Positions 19,952-30,049 are shown, numbered from the stretch's first letter. The stretch: DNA of 64,000 bases from Affinundibacterium seohonense (GCF_014284305.1 NZ_JACOFW010000001.1:186001-250000); one strand, 5' to 3'. Notes: a model not told the origin generated them from the sequence alone. Translations and numbers: made by a program.

Positions 19952-20764
19952 CTATTTTTGAGTCGATAGCAGGCCGTCAACCCAGGTCTTGGCTGGCAGC
20001 TTGGTGCTGGTCCGAATCTCTTCCGCTCGTGCGTACAAACTTTCTGCATTCAACTTCATGTGAGATTTGAAAGCAATTGCCACGACATTGCCATCATGTA
20101 CTTCCGGGAGACACAGAACAGTGCCGAATACATAACGTAACACTTTAATGTTTTTTGCAAAGCTCGGGTGATCACCAAACAAATTGACAGTTAATACGCC
20201 ATCGTCCTTTAAGCATTGTGAGCAGGCCTCGTAAAATTCAGTGCTATCTAAGACAGGCCCGCGTGCAGTTGCATCGTATACGTCGACTTGAATCGCATCA
20301 AATTGGGCTTGATGATTGGGGTCGCAAACAAAGTCCATCGCATCCATTTCAATGACATTTAAACGCTCGTCATTTGGTGGTAGCTTAAACATGCTTTCAC
20401 AAACCATGATGACTGAAGGATTGAGATCGACTGCCGTTACTTTTGCATCAGGAAATTGACGATAACAGAATTTCGTTAAGGCGCCAGTTCCCAATCCTAG
20501 TTGAAGCAAGTGTTGAGGCTTATCTAAAAAAAGCATCCATGCCATCATTTGTTGTGCATATTCTAGTTCTAGCCAATCTGGTTTCCGTAAGCGCATAGCA
20601 CCTTGTACCCATTCGGTGCCAAAGTGTAAATAGCGGACGCCATCAAGCTCCGATATGGTCACTGGAGCGAATTTAGGTTTGCGTGTGGACGCAGTTTTTT
20701 TTGCAGCCGTGGGTCCCGAGCGATGATTGCTTTCTGCTTCTACTGATTTTCGTTTGATTAACAT
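19952..20764 (-). CDS. Spermidine-synthase-like methyltransferase-fold protein
   Basis: Belongs to the spermidine/spermine synthase family with a Rossmann fold that binds (decarboxylated) S-adenosylmethionine. The 270 residues begin with a basic, low-complexity stretch, then SELDGVRYLHFGTEWVQGAM (about 38-57, typical of the family), LQLGLGTGALTK (nucleotide-binding loop), VTAVDLNPSV and QVDVYDA. The usual GGGDG loop is LGLGTG, so true polyamine synthase activity is uncertain. It is probably cotranscribed with the ATPase gene downstream and diverges from a lipoprotein gene. Confidence 0.82.
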   Translation of the reverse strand: MLIKRKSVEAESNHRSGPTAAKKTASTRKPKFAPVTISELDGVRYLHFGTEWVQGAMRLRKPDWLELEYAQQMMAWMLFLDKPQHLLQLGLGTGALTKFCYRQFPDAKVTAVDLNPSVIMVCESMFKLPPNDERLNVIEMDAMDFVCDPNHQAQFDAIQVDVYDATARGPVLDSTEFYEACSQCLKDDGVLTVNLFGDHPSFAKNIKVLRYVFGTVLCLPEVHDGNVVAIAFKSHMKLNAESLYARAEEIRTSTKLPAKTWVDGLLSTQK

Positions 20765-21004
20765 ATAAAGCGGGTGTTGTTTAACAGGTTGACTGGTAAA
20801 TCTTGTAAAGATTGATTGTAAGCCCTATGTTGTACTATGTGCCATCAAATTATATCGGGATCGGTCTTCGACGAATGTTATGCGGAATGTCAACTGATTG
20901 TTAAATCTTACGTTGTACATTCACAGGTGATGGTAACTATTTGTTTGCGTCGTTTTTTGTTGAATGTATTCTTAAAATCAGATCCAAGAAAAAAGGAGTT
21001 TATT

Positions 21005-21463
21005 TTGAAAAAGTTAATTTTGGTTGCTGCCGTGACGGCGACAATGTTTTCACTGAGTGCTTGCGTGTCAACCCGAACATCAGGCAATGTCTACCGTCCT
21101 TACCAAACCCAAAATGAAATGACGGTTCGCATGGGTGTGGTTGATTCTGTGCGTGAAGTCACGATCGATGGTGGTCGAAGTGGTGTCGGCACATTAACTG
21201 GCGCCGCTTTAGGTGGTTTGGCAGGGTCTAGTGTTGGCAGTGGTCGTGGTTCCACAGCGACAGGAATTGTTGGTGCTGTCGTGGGTGGAATCATTGGTAA
21301 TAATATGGAATCTAACGCTAATACCCGTCGAGGCTTGGAAATCACTGTTCGCCTAGAAAATGGCGACTTGAAGGCGATTACGCAAGATGCTGATGAAACT
21401 TTCCGTCCCGGTGATCGTGTACGTTTGTTGTCAGATCGTCGTACGACACGCGTAACGCATTAA
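21005..21463 (+). CDS. Glycine-zipper outer-membrane lipoprotein (SlyB/17-kDa antigen type)
   Basis: The start is TTG with an AAGGAG site 6 bp upstream; a longer open frame back to 20837 has no such site. The 152-residue protein has a lipoprotein signal (KKLILVAAVT...) with lipobox LSAC at residues 17-20. A glycine-zipper segment (GTLTGAALGGLAGSSVGSG...GIVGAVVGGIIGNNMES) lies around residues 58-100, and a short C-terminal domain ends in DRVRLLSDRRTTRVTH. Homologues sit in the outer membrane and help envelope integrity; the exact role is unknown. A bidirectional terminator separates it from htpG. Confidence 0.87.
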   Translation: MKKLILVAAVTATMFSLSACVSTRTSGNVYRPYQTQNEMTVRMGVVDSVREVTIDGGRSGVGTLTGAALGGLAGSSVGSGRGSTATGIVGAVVGGIIGNNMESNANTRRGLEITVRLENGDLKAITQDADETFRPGDRVRLLSDRRTTRVTH

Positions 21464-21486
21464 GACGATTGGTCTTCGCAGAAAAC

Positions 21487-21516
21487 AAAAAACCGGAGTG
21501 TGAATTCCGGTTTTTT
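21487..21516. terminator. Bidirectional terminator between lipoprotein gene and htpG
   Basis: AAAAAACCGGA pairs with TCCGGTTTTTT, giving a T tract on both strands. It lies between the two convergent genes. Confidence 0.9.
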
Positions 21517-21548
21517 GTTTTTGGAGGCGATTTACAGGCCTCGTGGGT

Positions 21549-23462
21549 TTATTTGCTGACGTTTAACAGCATTTCATTTAAACGCTTTACAAATGCGCTT
21601 GGATCATCAAGTGTCCCGCCTTCGGCTAAAGCGGCCTGATCAAACAAGATGTGAGACCAGTCATTGAATTTCGCTTCCTCGTATTTCAAACGCTGCACCA
21701 AAGGATGATCTGGATTGACTTCCAAAATTGGTTTGGATTCCGGCGCTGCTTGACCTGCGGCTTTCAACATCCGAACCAGATTGCCAGAGAGTTCATTGTC
21801 ATCAGCAACTAAACAAGCCGGGGAGTCGGTCAAACGGAAAGTGATGCGAACATCTTTAGCCTTATCTGCCAAAGCGGCCTTCATCTTCTCAACCAGATCT
21901 TTGAATTGTGTTTCAGTTTCTTCGTGCTGCTTCTTTTCAGCTTCGTCTTCTAGCTTACCTAGATCCAAATCACCTTTAGCAACGGATACTAAATCTTTAC
22001 CTTCAAACGCAGTCAAGAAAGACAGCATCCATTCGTCGACGCGATCTGTGAGCAACAGGACTTCCACGCCTTTTTTGCGGAAGATTTCCAGATGCGGGCT
22101 GTTTTTAGCTGCGGCAAAGCTATCAGCAGTGACATAATAAATCTTGTCCTGACCTTCTTTAGCGCGGGCAATATAGTCAGCTAATGAAACTGTTTGGGTA
22201 TCGTTGTCATTGTGCGTAGAAGCAAAACGGAGCAGGGCAGCGATACGATCTTTGTTCGCTGCATCTTCACCGATACCTTCTTTTAATACTTGACCGAATT
22301 CTTTCCAGAAACTGGCAAATTTTTCTTTCTTGCTTTCAGCTTCATCGCCTTCCGCATTCGCCAAATCTTCCAGCATACCCAGCACGCGTTTGGTCGAGCC
22401 TTCGCGGATCGCTTTGATATCGCGTGATTCTTGTAAAATTTCACGAGATACATTCAAAGGCAAATCGTTGGAATCGATTATCCCTTTTACAAAGCGCAGG
22501 TATACTGGCATCAATTGTTCTGCATCGTCCATGATAAACACACGTTTGACGTAGAGCTTAATGCCGCCACGTTTATTGCGGTCCCACATATCAAATGGTG
22601 CGCGGCTAGGGATGTATAGCAGTTGTGTGTATTCGCTGCGACCTTCGACACGGTTGTGTGTGTGCGTCAACGGTGCGGTGTAGTCGTGCGAAATATGTTT
22701 GTAGAATTCTGTGTATTGCTCAGGCGTGATGTCGGATTTGCTGCGCGCCCATAAAGCACTTGCTTGATTCACAGTTTCGAGTTCATCTTTCAGAACTTGT
22801 TCTTTTTTCTCATCATCCCATTCTTCTTTTTGCATCAAAATCGGCAAAGAGATGTGATCGGAATAAGTGCGGATGATGGACTTGAGTTTCCATGACGAGA
22901 GGAAATCATCTTCACCTTCGCGCAAATGCAAAGTGATGGACGTTCCACGATCTTCTTTGGTAATTTGTTCTACGCTGAAGTCGCCAGCGCCAGCTGATTC
23001 CCAGCGCACGCCTTCATTTGCAGCAGTACCAGCACGACGTGATTCCACTGTCATCTTGTCGGCAACGATAAAACCAGAGTAGAAACCAACACCAAACTGT
23101 CCAATCATAGCCGCGTCTTTTTGCTGGTCGCCGGACAGTTTAGAGAAAAACTCTTTGGTGCCAGATTTAGCGATGGTGCCCAAGTGATTTACTGCATCAT
23201 CACGAGTCATCCCGATACCGTTATCGCTGATGGTCAGCGTACGCGCTGTTTTGTCGAAGCTGACTTTGATTTTTAATTCAACATCGTTTTCGAATAGGCT
23301 GGCGTCATTAATTGCTTCAAAGCGCAATTTATCCGCAGCGTCCGATGCATTTGAAATAAGCTCTCTTAAAAAAATTTCTTTGTTTGAATACAAAGAATGG
23401 ATCATCAATTGGAGTAGCTGTGAAACTTCTGCTTGAAATCCCAGGGTTTGTTTTTCTGACAT
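21549..23462 (-). CDS. htpG: Molecular chaperone HtpG (Hsp90)
   Basis: Cytosolic ATP-dependent Hsp90 chaperone. From the ATG at 23462 it has 637 residues, close to other proteobacterial HtpG. The N-terminal GHKL ATPase carries [20 protein letters not shown] and GQFGVGFYS; the middle and C-terminal dimerisation domains follow. A GAGGAAAG ribosome binding site lies just before this ATG, so the extension to 23531 is rejected. A sigma-32-like heat-shock promoter is found about 70-95 bp upstream. Confidence 0.97.
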   Translation of the reverse strand: MSEKQTLGFQAEVSQLLQLMIHSLYSNKEIFLRELISNASDAADKLRFEAINDASLFENDVELKIKVSFDKTARTLTISDNGIGMTRDDAVNHLGTIAKSGTKEFFSKLSGDQQKDAAMIGQFGVGFYSGFIVADKMTVESRRAGTAANEGVRWESAGAGDFSVEQITKEDRGTSITLHLREGEDDFLSSWKLKSIIRTYSDHISLPILMQKEEWDDEKKEQVLKDELETVNQASALWARSKSDITPEQYTEFYKHISHDYTAPLTHTHNRVEGRSEYTQLLYIPSRAPFDMWDRNKRGGIKLYVKRVFIMDDAEQLMPVYLRFVKGIIDSNDLPLNVSREILQESRDIKAIREGSTKRVLGMLEDLANAEGDEAESKKEKFASFWKEFGQVLKEGIGEDAANKDRIAALLRFASTHNDNDTQTVSLADYIARAKEGQDKIYYVTADSFAAAKNSPHLEIFRKKGVEVLLLTDRVDEWMLSFLTAFEGKDLVSVAKGDLDLGKLEDEAEKKQHEETETQFKDLVEKMKAALADKAKDVRITFRLTDSPACLVADDNELSGNLVRMLKAAGQAAPESKPILEVNPDHPLVQRLKYEEAKFNDWSHILFDQAALAEGGTLDDPSAFVKRLNEMLLNVSK

Positions 23463-23529
23463 ACTTTCCTCGATATTTAAGAATTGAAGGAGTCGAAACG
23501 GAGTCGATGAATGAACTTCACTGGGCTTC

Positions 23530-23557
23530 AAATGTGGTGCTAACTTGATATTTCAAG
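23530..23557 (-). promoter_or_regulatory. Probable sigma-32 (RpoH) heat-shock promoter of htpG
   Basis: On the minus strand CTTGAAA (23557-23551), a 13-bp spacer and CCACATTT (23537-23530) match the established RpoH consensus (CTTGAAA, 11-16 bp, CCCCATNT) at all but one defined base. Transcription would start near 23523, giving a leader of about 60 nt before htpG. The position and the known heat induction of htpG support it. Confidence 0.78.
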
Positions 23558-23750
23558 AGGGCGGTTGGAATTTTTCTATTTTCAATTTGAATGGTTGTCG
23601 CGATTTTGCGCCCAAAGATTCGTATCGCGAAAGTTAGTGAGGGTGTGTCGGAAATCCGTCTTTTTGTCATCAATACGTAGTAAGTCTTTGAAATAATGAC
23701 GAAAATATCTGCTTTGTTTGTGATCAAGACGTAAGTTTTGCATTGCAGCA
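23558..23750. other. Intergenic DNA between the divergent htpG and typA promoters
   Basis: The htpG-typA gap is 335 bp. Besides the htpG heat-shock promoter at one end and the typA -10 element at the other, I see no gene, repeat or strong hairpin in this middle part. Confidence 0.5.
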
Positions 23751-23759
23751 TGCTATAAT
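23751..23759 (+). promoter_or_regulatory. Extended -10 element of the typA promoter
   Basis: TGCTATAAT is a perfect extended -10 (TGN-TATAAT), 38 bp before the typA ATG. No good -35 hexamer stands at 17 bp, which fits an extended -10 promoter. Confidence 0.55.
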
Positions 23760-23797
23760 CGTCGGTTATTCGAATCACCTCCCATATAAATACAATC

Positions 23798-25633
23798 ATG
23801 ACCAACAATACACGCGCTATTCGCAACATCGCCATTATCGCCCACGTTGACCACGGCAAAACTACGCTAGTGGATCAATTGCTGCGCCAATCTGGTACTT
23901 TCCGTGACAATCAACAAGTTGATAATCGCGTTATGGATTCCAACGATATTGAGAAAGAGCGCGGTATCACGATTCTTTCCAAAAACTGTGCAGTTGAATA
24001 CAAAGGCACACACATCAACATCGTTGATACCCCAGGCCATGCCGACTTCGGTGGTGAAGTTGAGCGTGTCTTGTCCATGGTTGATAGTGTTCTGTTGCTG
24101 GTTGATGCGCAAGAAGGTCCAATGCCGCAAACGCGTTTCGTGACACGTAAAGCTTTGGCTTTGGGTTTGAAGCCTATCGTAGTTGTGAACAAGATTGACC
24201 GTGAAAACGCGGATCCACAAAAAGCAGTTAACGCAACATTTGAGTTGTTCGACAAACTCGGTGCAACTGATGAACAGTTAGATTTCCCTATCGTTTACGC
24301 TTCTGGCTTCAAAGGCTACGCTGGTTTAGAAGATACGGTACGTGACGGTAATATGGAACCATTGTTTGATGCGATCTTGAAACACGTTCCTGCACGTGAA
24401 GATGATCCAAATGGTCCATTGCAATTGCAAATCACTTCTTTGGAATACTCTTCTTACGTTGGTAAGATCGGTGTTGGTCGTATCTTGCGTGGTCGCGTTC
24501 GCGCTGGTCAAGACGTTGTTTGGATGAATGGTCCAGAAGATAAGCCAAGCAAAGCGCGTATCAATCAAGTATTGACGTTTAAAGGTTTGGATCGTGTATT
24601 GGCTGATGAAGCATTGGCTGGCGATATCGTTTTGATTAACGGTATCGAAGAAATCAGTATCGGTTCAACAATTTGCGCACCGGATACACCGGAAGGCTTG
24701 CCAATGCTGAAGATCGATGAGCCAACATTGACGATGAACTTCATGGTTAATAGCTCACCATTGGCTGGTCGTGAAGGTAAATTCGTTACGACACGTCAGA
24801 TCCGTGATCGCTTAGATCGCGAATTAAAATCCAATATGGCTTTGCGCGTTGTGCAAGCTGAGGGTGATGATTCCACTTACGAAGTTTCTGGTCGCGGTGA
24901 ATTGCATTTGACAATTTTGATCGAAAATATGCGTCGTGAAGGTTTCGAATTGGCTGTTTCTCGTCCACGCGTTGTGTTCAAAATGGTGGATGGCGTGCGC
25001 CACGAGCCGTATGAAAACTTGACGGTTGACGTAGAAGAAAACAATCAAGGCGGCGTGATGGAAGAACTCGGTCGTCGTCGTGGTGATTTACAAAACATGG
25101 AGCCGGACGGCAAAGGCCGTGTGCGTTTGGAGTACCGTATTCCAGCACGTGGCTTGATCGGCTTCCAAGGCGAATTCATGACATTGACACGCGGTACTGG
25201 TTTGATGAGTCACGTGTTTGATGAATATGCTCCTGTTGATAACACTAAAGGTGAAATGGCTGGCCGTCGTAACGGTGTGTTGATTTCTCAAGATGATGGC
25301 GCAGCTGTTGCTTACGCGATCTGGAAATTGCAAGACCGCGGCCGTATGTTTGTAGTCCACAACGATCCAGTCTATGAAGGCATGATCATTGGTATTCATT
25401 CACGTGATAACGATTTGGTTGTGAACCCAATCAAAGGTAAGCAATTAACTAACGTGCGTTCTTCTGGTACAGATGAAGCGGTGCGTTTGGTTCCACCAAT
25501 CCAAATGAGTTTGGAATACGCAGTTGAATTCATTGAAGATGACGAATTGGTTGAAGTGACGCCTAAGAGTATCCGTTTGCGTAAGCGTTTCTTGAAGGAA
25601 CATGAGCGTAAAAAAGCATCTCGCGAAGCTTAA
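23798..25633 (+). CDS. typA: Translational GTPase TypA/BipA
   Basis: Ribosome-binding GTPase related to EF-G and LepA that assists ribosome assembly and stress or low-temperature growth. The 611 residues start [16 protein letters not shown], with G1 AHVDHGKTT, switch region RGITI, G3 DTPGHADF and G4 NKID. The EF-G-like domains and the TypA-specific C-terminal domain ([11 protein letters not shown]...[12 protein letters not shown]) follow. It is a single gene with its own promoter. Confidence 0.97.
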   Translation: MTNNTRAIRNIAIIAHVDHGKTTLVDQLLRQSGTFRDNQQVDNRVMDSNDIEKERGITILSKNCAVEYKGTHINIVDTPGHADFGGEVERVLSMVDSVLLLVDAQEGPMPQTRFVTRKALALGLKPIVVVNKIDRENADPQKAVNATFELFDKLGATDEQLDFPIVYASGFKGYAGLEDTVRDGNMEPLFDAILKHVPAREDDPNGPLQLQITSLEYSSYVGKIGVGRILRGRVRAGQDVVWMNGPEDKPSKARINQVLTFKGLDRVLADEALAGDIVLINGIEEISIGSTICAPDTPEGLPMLKIDEPTLTMNFMVNSSPLAGREGKFVTTRQIRDRLDRELKSNMALRVVQAEGDDSTYEVSGRGELHLTILIENMRREGFELAVSRPRVVFKMVDGVRHEPYENLTVDVEENNQGGVMEELGRRRGDLQNMEPDGKGRVRLEYRIPARGLIGFQGEFMTLTRGTGLMSHVFDEYAPVDNTKGEMAGRRNGVLISQDDGAAVAYAIWKLQDRGRMFVVHNDPVYEGMIIGIHSRDNDLVVNPIKGKQLTNVRSSGTDEAVRLVPPIQMSLEYAVEFIEDDELVEVTPKSIRLRKRFLKEHERKKASREA

Positions 25634-25725
25634 TTGATAAGTTGAAGGTTTTGGAGAGACAACTGATACTCAATTTCTAAACCTTGGTAGTGCAAATTAT
25701 CTGAGTTGCGTAGTATCAACATAAG

Positions 25726-25753
25726 CCCGCTTGATTTCTTGTCAAGCGGGTTT
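25726..25753 (+). terminator. Hairpin terminator after typA
   Basis: CCCGCTTGA and its complement form a 9-bp stem with a 7-base loop, followed by TTTCTGCTTT. A possible TTG start for the next gene lies inside it, which argues for the downstream ATG. Confidence 0.75.
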
Positions 25754-25778
25754 CTGCTTTCTAAACCGGAGTATGCAG

Positions 25779-26669
25779 ATGCAACACCCCAGCCACAAAA
25801 TGGCACTCATGTTGATGATCATTGCCCCGACTATGTGGAGTACCGCGGGTGTTCTGTCACGCCAGCTTGAGTCTGCACGTGGATTTGAAGTGAGTTTTTG
25901 GCGTAGTTTTTTTGCAGCGATTTTCGTATTTGTGGTGTTGGCTTGGCAGCACAAGTCTAAGCTTGGAGTGAGATTAGTCGGTCTAGGTCGCTATGGGTTG
26001 GCATCTGGTTTCATGTGGGCAGCCATGTTCACTTGCTTTATGTTGGCGCTCACCATGACCACGGTTGCGAATGCCTTGATCGTGGAAAGCTTTGCACCTT
26101 TATTGACGGCGATTTTTGCATGGATTTTTCTTGCGGAAAAAATTCCAAATCGGACTTGGCTGGCAATCTTCGTTGCGTTCGCTGGTATGCTTTGGATGTT
26201 TGTTGATGGCTTTTCCACGCTTGATGCACGTGGTTTGATCGGTGTGATATTGGCACTTTGCGTTCCATTTGCTGTAGCAGCGAATGTGATTATTCTAAAA
26301 AAAGGTGGGCAGCATGTGGATCTAATTCCTGCTGTCTTGGTCGGTGGTGTGTTGTCGGCGCTGTTGATGCTACCATTCGCCATGCCATTCTCAGCATCCT
26401 TGCATGACGTTCTGATTTTAGCGACCTTAGGTGTATTTCAACTTGGCTTGCCTTGCATGATTATGGTTCATGCTGCAAAAGGTTTGAGCGCGCCTGAAAT
26501 TTCTTTATTGTCTTTGCTCGAAGTTATCCTTGGGCCATTTTGGGTTTGGTTAGCCATGGGCGAAGAGCCTGCTAGAGCCACTTTGCTAGGTGGTTCGGTT
26601 GTATTGAGTGCCTTGATATTTAATGAATTGATGGCTTTTCGAGAAGAGCGTCTATTAAAGGTGCGTTAA
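25779..26669 (+). CDS. EamA/DMT-family transporter
   Basis: Inner-membrane drug/metabolite transporter with about ten transmembrane helices in two EamA repeats. The 296 residues begin MQHPSHKMALMLMII; GGAG lies 7 bp before this ATG. A nearby ATG at 25773 and a TTG at 25731 (within the typA terminator) are less likely. Motifs such as PTMWSTAGVLSR and LLEVILGPFWVWLAMGEEP are typical of the family. The substrate is unknown; relatives export amino acids or metabolites. It stands between typA and trhP. Confidence 0.88.
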   Translation: MQHPSHKMALMLMIIAPTMWSTAGVLSRQLESARGFEVSFWRSFFAAIFVFVVLAWQHKSKLGVRLVGLGRYGLASGFMWAAMFTCFMLALTMTTVANALIVESFAPLLTAIFAWIFLAEKIPNRTWLAIFVAFAGMLWMFVDGFSTLDARGLIGVILALCVPFAVAANVIILKKGGQHVDLIPAVLVGGVLSALLMLPFAMPFSASLHDVLILATLGVFQLGLPCMIMVHAAKGLSAPEISLLSLLEVILGPFWVWLAMGEEPARATLLGGSVVLSALIFNELMAFREERLLKVR

Positions 26670-26747
26670 ATAAATTGAGACGTTTGCCTTAGCGCAGGGT
26701 GCGCAAATTTGTTTGTGTAAGAATTACGTAAAATTGATTAACTTAAA

Positions 26748-26780
26748 GCGTTCTTTTCTTTGATGAGAGCGCGGTTTTTT
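26748..26780 (+). terminator. Possible terminator before trhP
   Basis: GCGTTCT pairs with AGAGCGC (one G-T pair) across an 11-base loop, followed by GGTTTTTT. It is a weak stem but has a proper T tract and lies 13 bp before trhP. Confidence 0.45.
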
Positions 26781-26793
26781 AGATGGTGTTGTC

Positions 26794-28179
26794 ATGTCAA
26801 ATCTTTCCACCGCCCCACTGAAGTCACCAGAGCTATTGTTGCCAGCAGGCTCTTTGGAGAAAATGCACGCTGCCTTCGACTTCGGCGCGGATGCCGTGTA
26901 TGCCGGTCAACCACGCTATAGTTTGCGAGCTCGCAACAATGAGTTTTCTACTCTCGATATTTTGCAGCAGGGCATTGAGGGTGCACATGCGCGCGGCAAA
27001 TCCTTTTTTGTGGCAAGTAATATTTTTCCGCATAACTCGAAACTAAAAACCTATCTAAATGATATGGAACCAGTCATCGCGATGAAACCAGATGCCTTGA
27101 TTATGGCCGATCCAGGTTTGATTATGATGGTGCGCGAAAAATGGCCGGAAGTGAATGTGCATTTGTCGGTACAAGCGAATGCTGTGAATTGGGCTGACGT
27201 GAAATTTTGGCAAAAAATGGGTTTAACCCGCGTGATCTTGTCGCGGGAGCTATCTTTAGACGAAATTGAGGAAATCAAACAGCGTTGCCCAGAAATGGAG
27301 TTGGAAGTGTTTGTGCACGGCGCTCTGTGTATTGCCTATTCCGGTCGTTGTTTGCTGTCCGGCTATTTCAATCATCGAGATCCGAATCAAGGGACATGTA
27401 CCAATTCCTGCCGTTGGGATTATAAGGTCGAGAACGCGACTGAAAACGAAACAGGTGACTTGCAGCGCGTGCCAGTGGAAACTATTCAGTTTGATTTTAA
27501 CAAAGCCTTGGAAGAAGCAAATCAATCATTTTCTGCAATGGGTGACATGCCACGTCATCCTTTGGCTGATCGTCCGTATTTGATTGAGGAAGCGGGGCGC
27601 CCTGGTAGTTTTATGCCGATCTTGGAAGATGATCATGGGACTTACATCATGAATTCCAAAGATTTGCGTGCGATTGAGCACATCGAGCGCTTGACCAAGA
27701 TTGGTGTGGATTCCTTAAAAGTCGAAGGCCGTACCAAATCTCTCTACTATGTTGTGCGTACCGCGCAAGCTTATCGCCATGCGATTGACGATGCAGTGGC
27801 AGGGCGCCCATTTAATGAACGCTTACTGAGTGAGTTGGATGGCCTTGCAAATCGTGGTTACACCGATGGCTTTTACCAACGTCATCATACCCAAGACCAT
27901 CAAAACTATATGGAAGGTGTGTCGAAAGCGCATCGCAGTCAGTATGTCGGTAATGTACTTTCTATCGAAGATGGGTGGGCTCAGGTCGAAGTGAAAAATC
28001 GCTTTTCTGTTGGCGATAAGATTGAGATTATTCATCCAAGTGGCAATGAAATAATTGATCTGGCGCAGATTCGCAACAAGCACAACGAAGCGATCGACGT
28101 GATTGGTGGTGCCGGGCACAAAGTGCGTATTCCGCTCGATGCGAAGTTCGACAAAGCCCTATTGGCACGGATGTTATAG
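26794..28179 (+). CDS. trhP: tRNA uridine-34 hydroxylation protein TrhP (peptidase U32 family, YegQ)
   Basis: Prephenate-dependent formation of 5-hydroxyuridine at the wobble base of several tRNAs, with a U32-type Fe-S protein fold. The 461 residues closely follow E. coli YegQ: PELLLPAGSLEKM, ADAVYAGQPRYSLRARNNEF, LSVQANAVNWADVKFW, and the cysteine-rich block ALCIAYSGRCLLSGY...GTCTNSCRW that binds the cluster. The C-terminal small beta domain (VKNRFSVGDKIEII) is present. Despite the family name, protease activity is not expected. Confidence 0.93.
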   Translation: MSNLSTAPLKSPELLLPAGSLEKMHAAFDFGADAVYAGQPRYSLRARNNEFSTLDILQQGIEGAHARGKSFFVASNIFPHNSKLKTYLNDMEPVIAMKPDALIMADPGLIMMVREKWPEVNVHLSVQANAVNWADVKFWQKMGLTRVILSRELSLDEIEEIKQRCPEMELEVFVHGALCIAYSGRCLLSGYFNHRDPNQGTCTNSCRWDYKVENATENETGDLQRVPVETIQFDFNKALEEANQSFSAMGDMPRHPLADRPYLIEEAGRPGSFMPILEDDHGTYIMNSKDLRAIEHIERLTKIGVDSLKVEGRTKSLYYVVRTAQAYRHAIDDAVAGRPFNERLLSELDGLANRGYTDGFYQRHHTQDHQNYMEGVSKAHRSQYVGNVLSIEDGWAQVEVKNRFSVGDKIEIIHPSGNEIIDLAQIRNKHNEAIDVIGGAGHKVRIPLDAKFDKALLARML

Positions 28180-28252
28180 AACTGCCTTAAAATACAGGCT
28201 TATAAAAAATGAGTATAGTTGCTCCGCACCTGAAACTGCACAGGAAAATAAA

Positions 28253-29374
28253 ATGAAACTTTCGAATACCCAAGAAATTGTTGATGAATTGCGTGCTGGG
28301 CGCATGGTTATTTTGGTTGATGAAGAGGACCGAGAAAATGAAGGTGACTTGGTTTTAGCTGCAGAATTCGTGACACCTGAAGCAATTAATTTTATGGCCA
28401 AATATGGAAGAGGATTGATTTGCCTAACTTTAACGGAAGAACGCTGTGAACAACTGAACTTGCCCATGATGTCGACGCGAAACGGCACTGCTTATGGTAC
28501 GAACTTCACCGTATCAATTGAAGCTGCTGAAGGCGTGACGACAGGTATTTCCGCCGCAGATCGCGCACGTACAATTCAAGTTGCAGTCGATCCAAAAATG
28601 ACGGCGGATGATATTGTGCAGCCAGGTCACATTTTCCCCCTCAAAGCACAGAAAGGTGGGGTATTGATGCGGGCTGGTCATACTGAGGCTGGCTGTGATT
28701 TCGCGGAGTTGGCTGGTTTAAATCCATCTTCCGTCATATGTGAGATCATGAAAGATGATGGAACGATGGCACGCCTGCCTGACTTGATGGAGTTTGCAGA
28801 GGCGCACCATTTGAAAATTGGTACCATCGCTGATTTGATTCGTTATCGTAGTCAAAATGAAAGTATGGTTCAACGTGTAGCAGAGCGTGATATGCATACC
28901 GTACATGGCATGTTTAAGGCGATTGTCTATCGTGATTTGCCCAGTAATTCAGCGCATTTGGCTTTGATTCATGGCACTATAGATGCGACCGAGGAAGCTT
29001 TGGTCCGAGTTCATCAACCAGTGTCAATTTTAGATTTGTTGGAAAATCAGGTTTCTACGCATTCTTGGAATATTGCCAGCGCCTTGGACACGATTCAAAA
29101 ATCACCATGTGGCGTGATGGTCTTGCTCAATTGTGAAGAGACTGCAGAACGGTTGTTTGCGCAGTTTAATGCTTTAAATACTCCAGAAAAGCGACCACAA
29201 GGACGGGCTGCGCGTATGGACCTCCGTACTTATGGGATCGGTGCACAGATTCTTAAAGATGTTGGTGTCGGGCGTATGCGTCTGTTGGCCAATCCACGTA
29301 AGATGCCATCAATGACAGGTTTTAATTTAGAAGTCACAGGTTACTTGGACGGACCGAAGAATTCGGTCTCATAG
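28253..29374 (+). CDS. ribB: 3,4-dihydroxy-2-butanone 4-phosphate synthase with degenerate GTP cyclohydrolase II domain (RibBX)
   Basis: Converts ribulose 5-phosphate to the four-carbon riboflavin precursor. From the ATG at 28253 (AGGAAAA upstream) it has 373 residues; a longer open frame overlaps trhP. Residues 1-205 are RibB with DEEDRENEGDL, TPEAINFM and RAGHTEAGCDFAEL. Residues about 210-370 have the GTP cyclohydrolase II fold but lack the C-x10-C-x-C zinc ligands, so the second activity is probably lost, as in the known RibBX hybrids. A separate ribA would then be needed elsewhere. No FMN riboswitch is seen in the 73-bp gap. ribH follows by 79 bp. Confidence 0.93.
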   Translation: MKLSNTQEIVDELRAGRMVILVDEEDRENEGDLVLAAEFVTPEAINFMAKYGRGLICLTLTEERCEQLNLPMMSTRNGTAYGTNFTVSIEAAEGVTTGISAADRARTIQVAVDPKMTADDIVQPGHIFPLKAQKGGVLMRAGHTEAGCDFAELAGLNPSSVICEIMKDDGTMARLPDLMEFAEAHHLKIGTIADLIRYRSQNESMVQRVAERDMHTVHGMFKAIVYRDLPSNSAHLALIHGTIDATEEALVRVHQPVSILDLLENQVSTHSWNIASALDTIQKSPCGVMVLLNCEETAERLFAQFNALNTPEKRPQGRAARMDLRTYGIGAQILKDVGVGRMRLLANPRKMPSMTGFNLEVTGYLDGPKNSVS

Positions 29375-29453
29375 TCACAAATTCACACGAAATCAATCAG
29401 TAATTAATTGAACAGAATACTAATCCAGTCGACAAGACTGCGGGGGGAATAAT

Positions 29454-29954
29454 ATGACAGTTGGACATTACGAATCAAATTTGGATGGCGTGGGTGTACG
29501 TGTGGGTATCGTGCAAGCGCGTTTCAACGAAAATATCGGCGCAGGTTTGTTGGATGCCTGTTTGCAGGAGTTGAAAAATTTAGGCGTGATGGATGAGGAT
29601 ATTCTGCATGTCACTGTACCAGGTGCGTTGGAGGTTCCTCTGGCTTTGCAAAAATTGGCAGCGACGCATCAGTTTGATGCTTTGATCGCTTTGGGCGCTG
29701 TGATTCGAGGTGAGACTTATCATTTTGAATTGGTTTCGAACGAGTCTGGTGCTGGTATCAGCCGAGTGTCTTTAGATACTGGTCTTCCAATTGCAAACGC
29801 AATCTTAACAACGGAGAACGATGAGCAAGCTGAGGTCCGCATGAAAGAAAAAGGAGCCGATGCCGCCCGTGTTGCAGTGGAAATGGCGAATTTGACTTTG
29901 GCATTGGAAGAGCTAGCAGAAGCGACTGAAGGCATTGAATTTGATCAAGAATAA
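29454..29954 (+). CDS. ribH: 6,7-dimethyl-8-ribityllumazine synthase
   Basis: Condenses the RibB product with the pyrimidine intermediate to lumazine, the penultimate step of riboflavin synthesis; forms icosahedral or decameric shells. The 166 residues contain the substrate-binding segments [21 protein letters not shown] and [12 protein letters not shown] with the catalytic histidine. A GGGGG stretch lies 7-11 bp before the ATG. It lies between ribBX and nusB, a common proteobacterial order. Confidence 0.96.
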   Translation: MTVGHYESNLDGVGVRVGIVQARFNENIGAGLLDACLQELKNLGVMDEDILHVTVPGALEVPLALQKLAATHQFDALIALGAVIRGETYHFELVSNESGAGISRVSLDTGLPIANAILTTENDEQAEVRMKEKGADAARVAVEMANLTLALEELAEATEGIEFDQE

Positions 29955-30049
29955 GTGGTTTTGATACGCAGTTCAAGTTGGAAAGTTAATTGCCATGAAG
30001 AATCAATGCTCATTGAGGCAAATAATAAATTGTAAAAATAGGAAATAAA

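Noticed and set aside
20837..21004. Longer start for the glycine-zipper lipoprotein
   Set aside because: It would bury the lipoprotein signal peptide inside the protein; the TTG at 21005 has an AAGGAG site at the right distance.
28103..28252. N-terminal extension of ribBX reaching into trhP
   Set aside because: The family begins at the ATG at 28253, which has its own ribosome site; the extension would overlap trhP.
28180..28252. FMN riboswitch ahead of ribBX
   Set aside because: The 73-bp gap is too short and lacks the conserved RFN element sequences.
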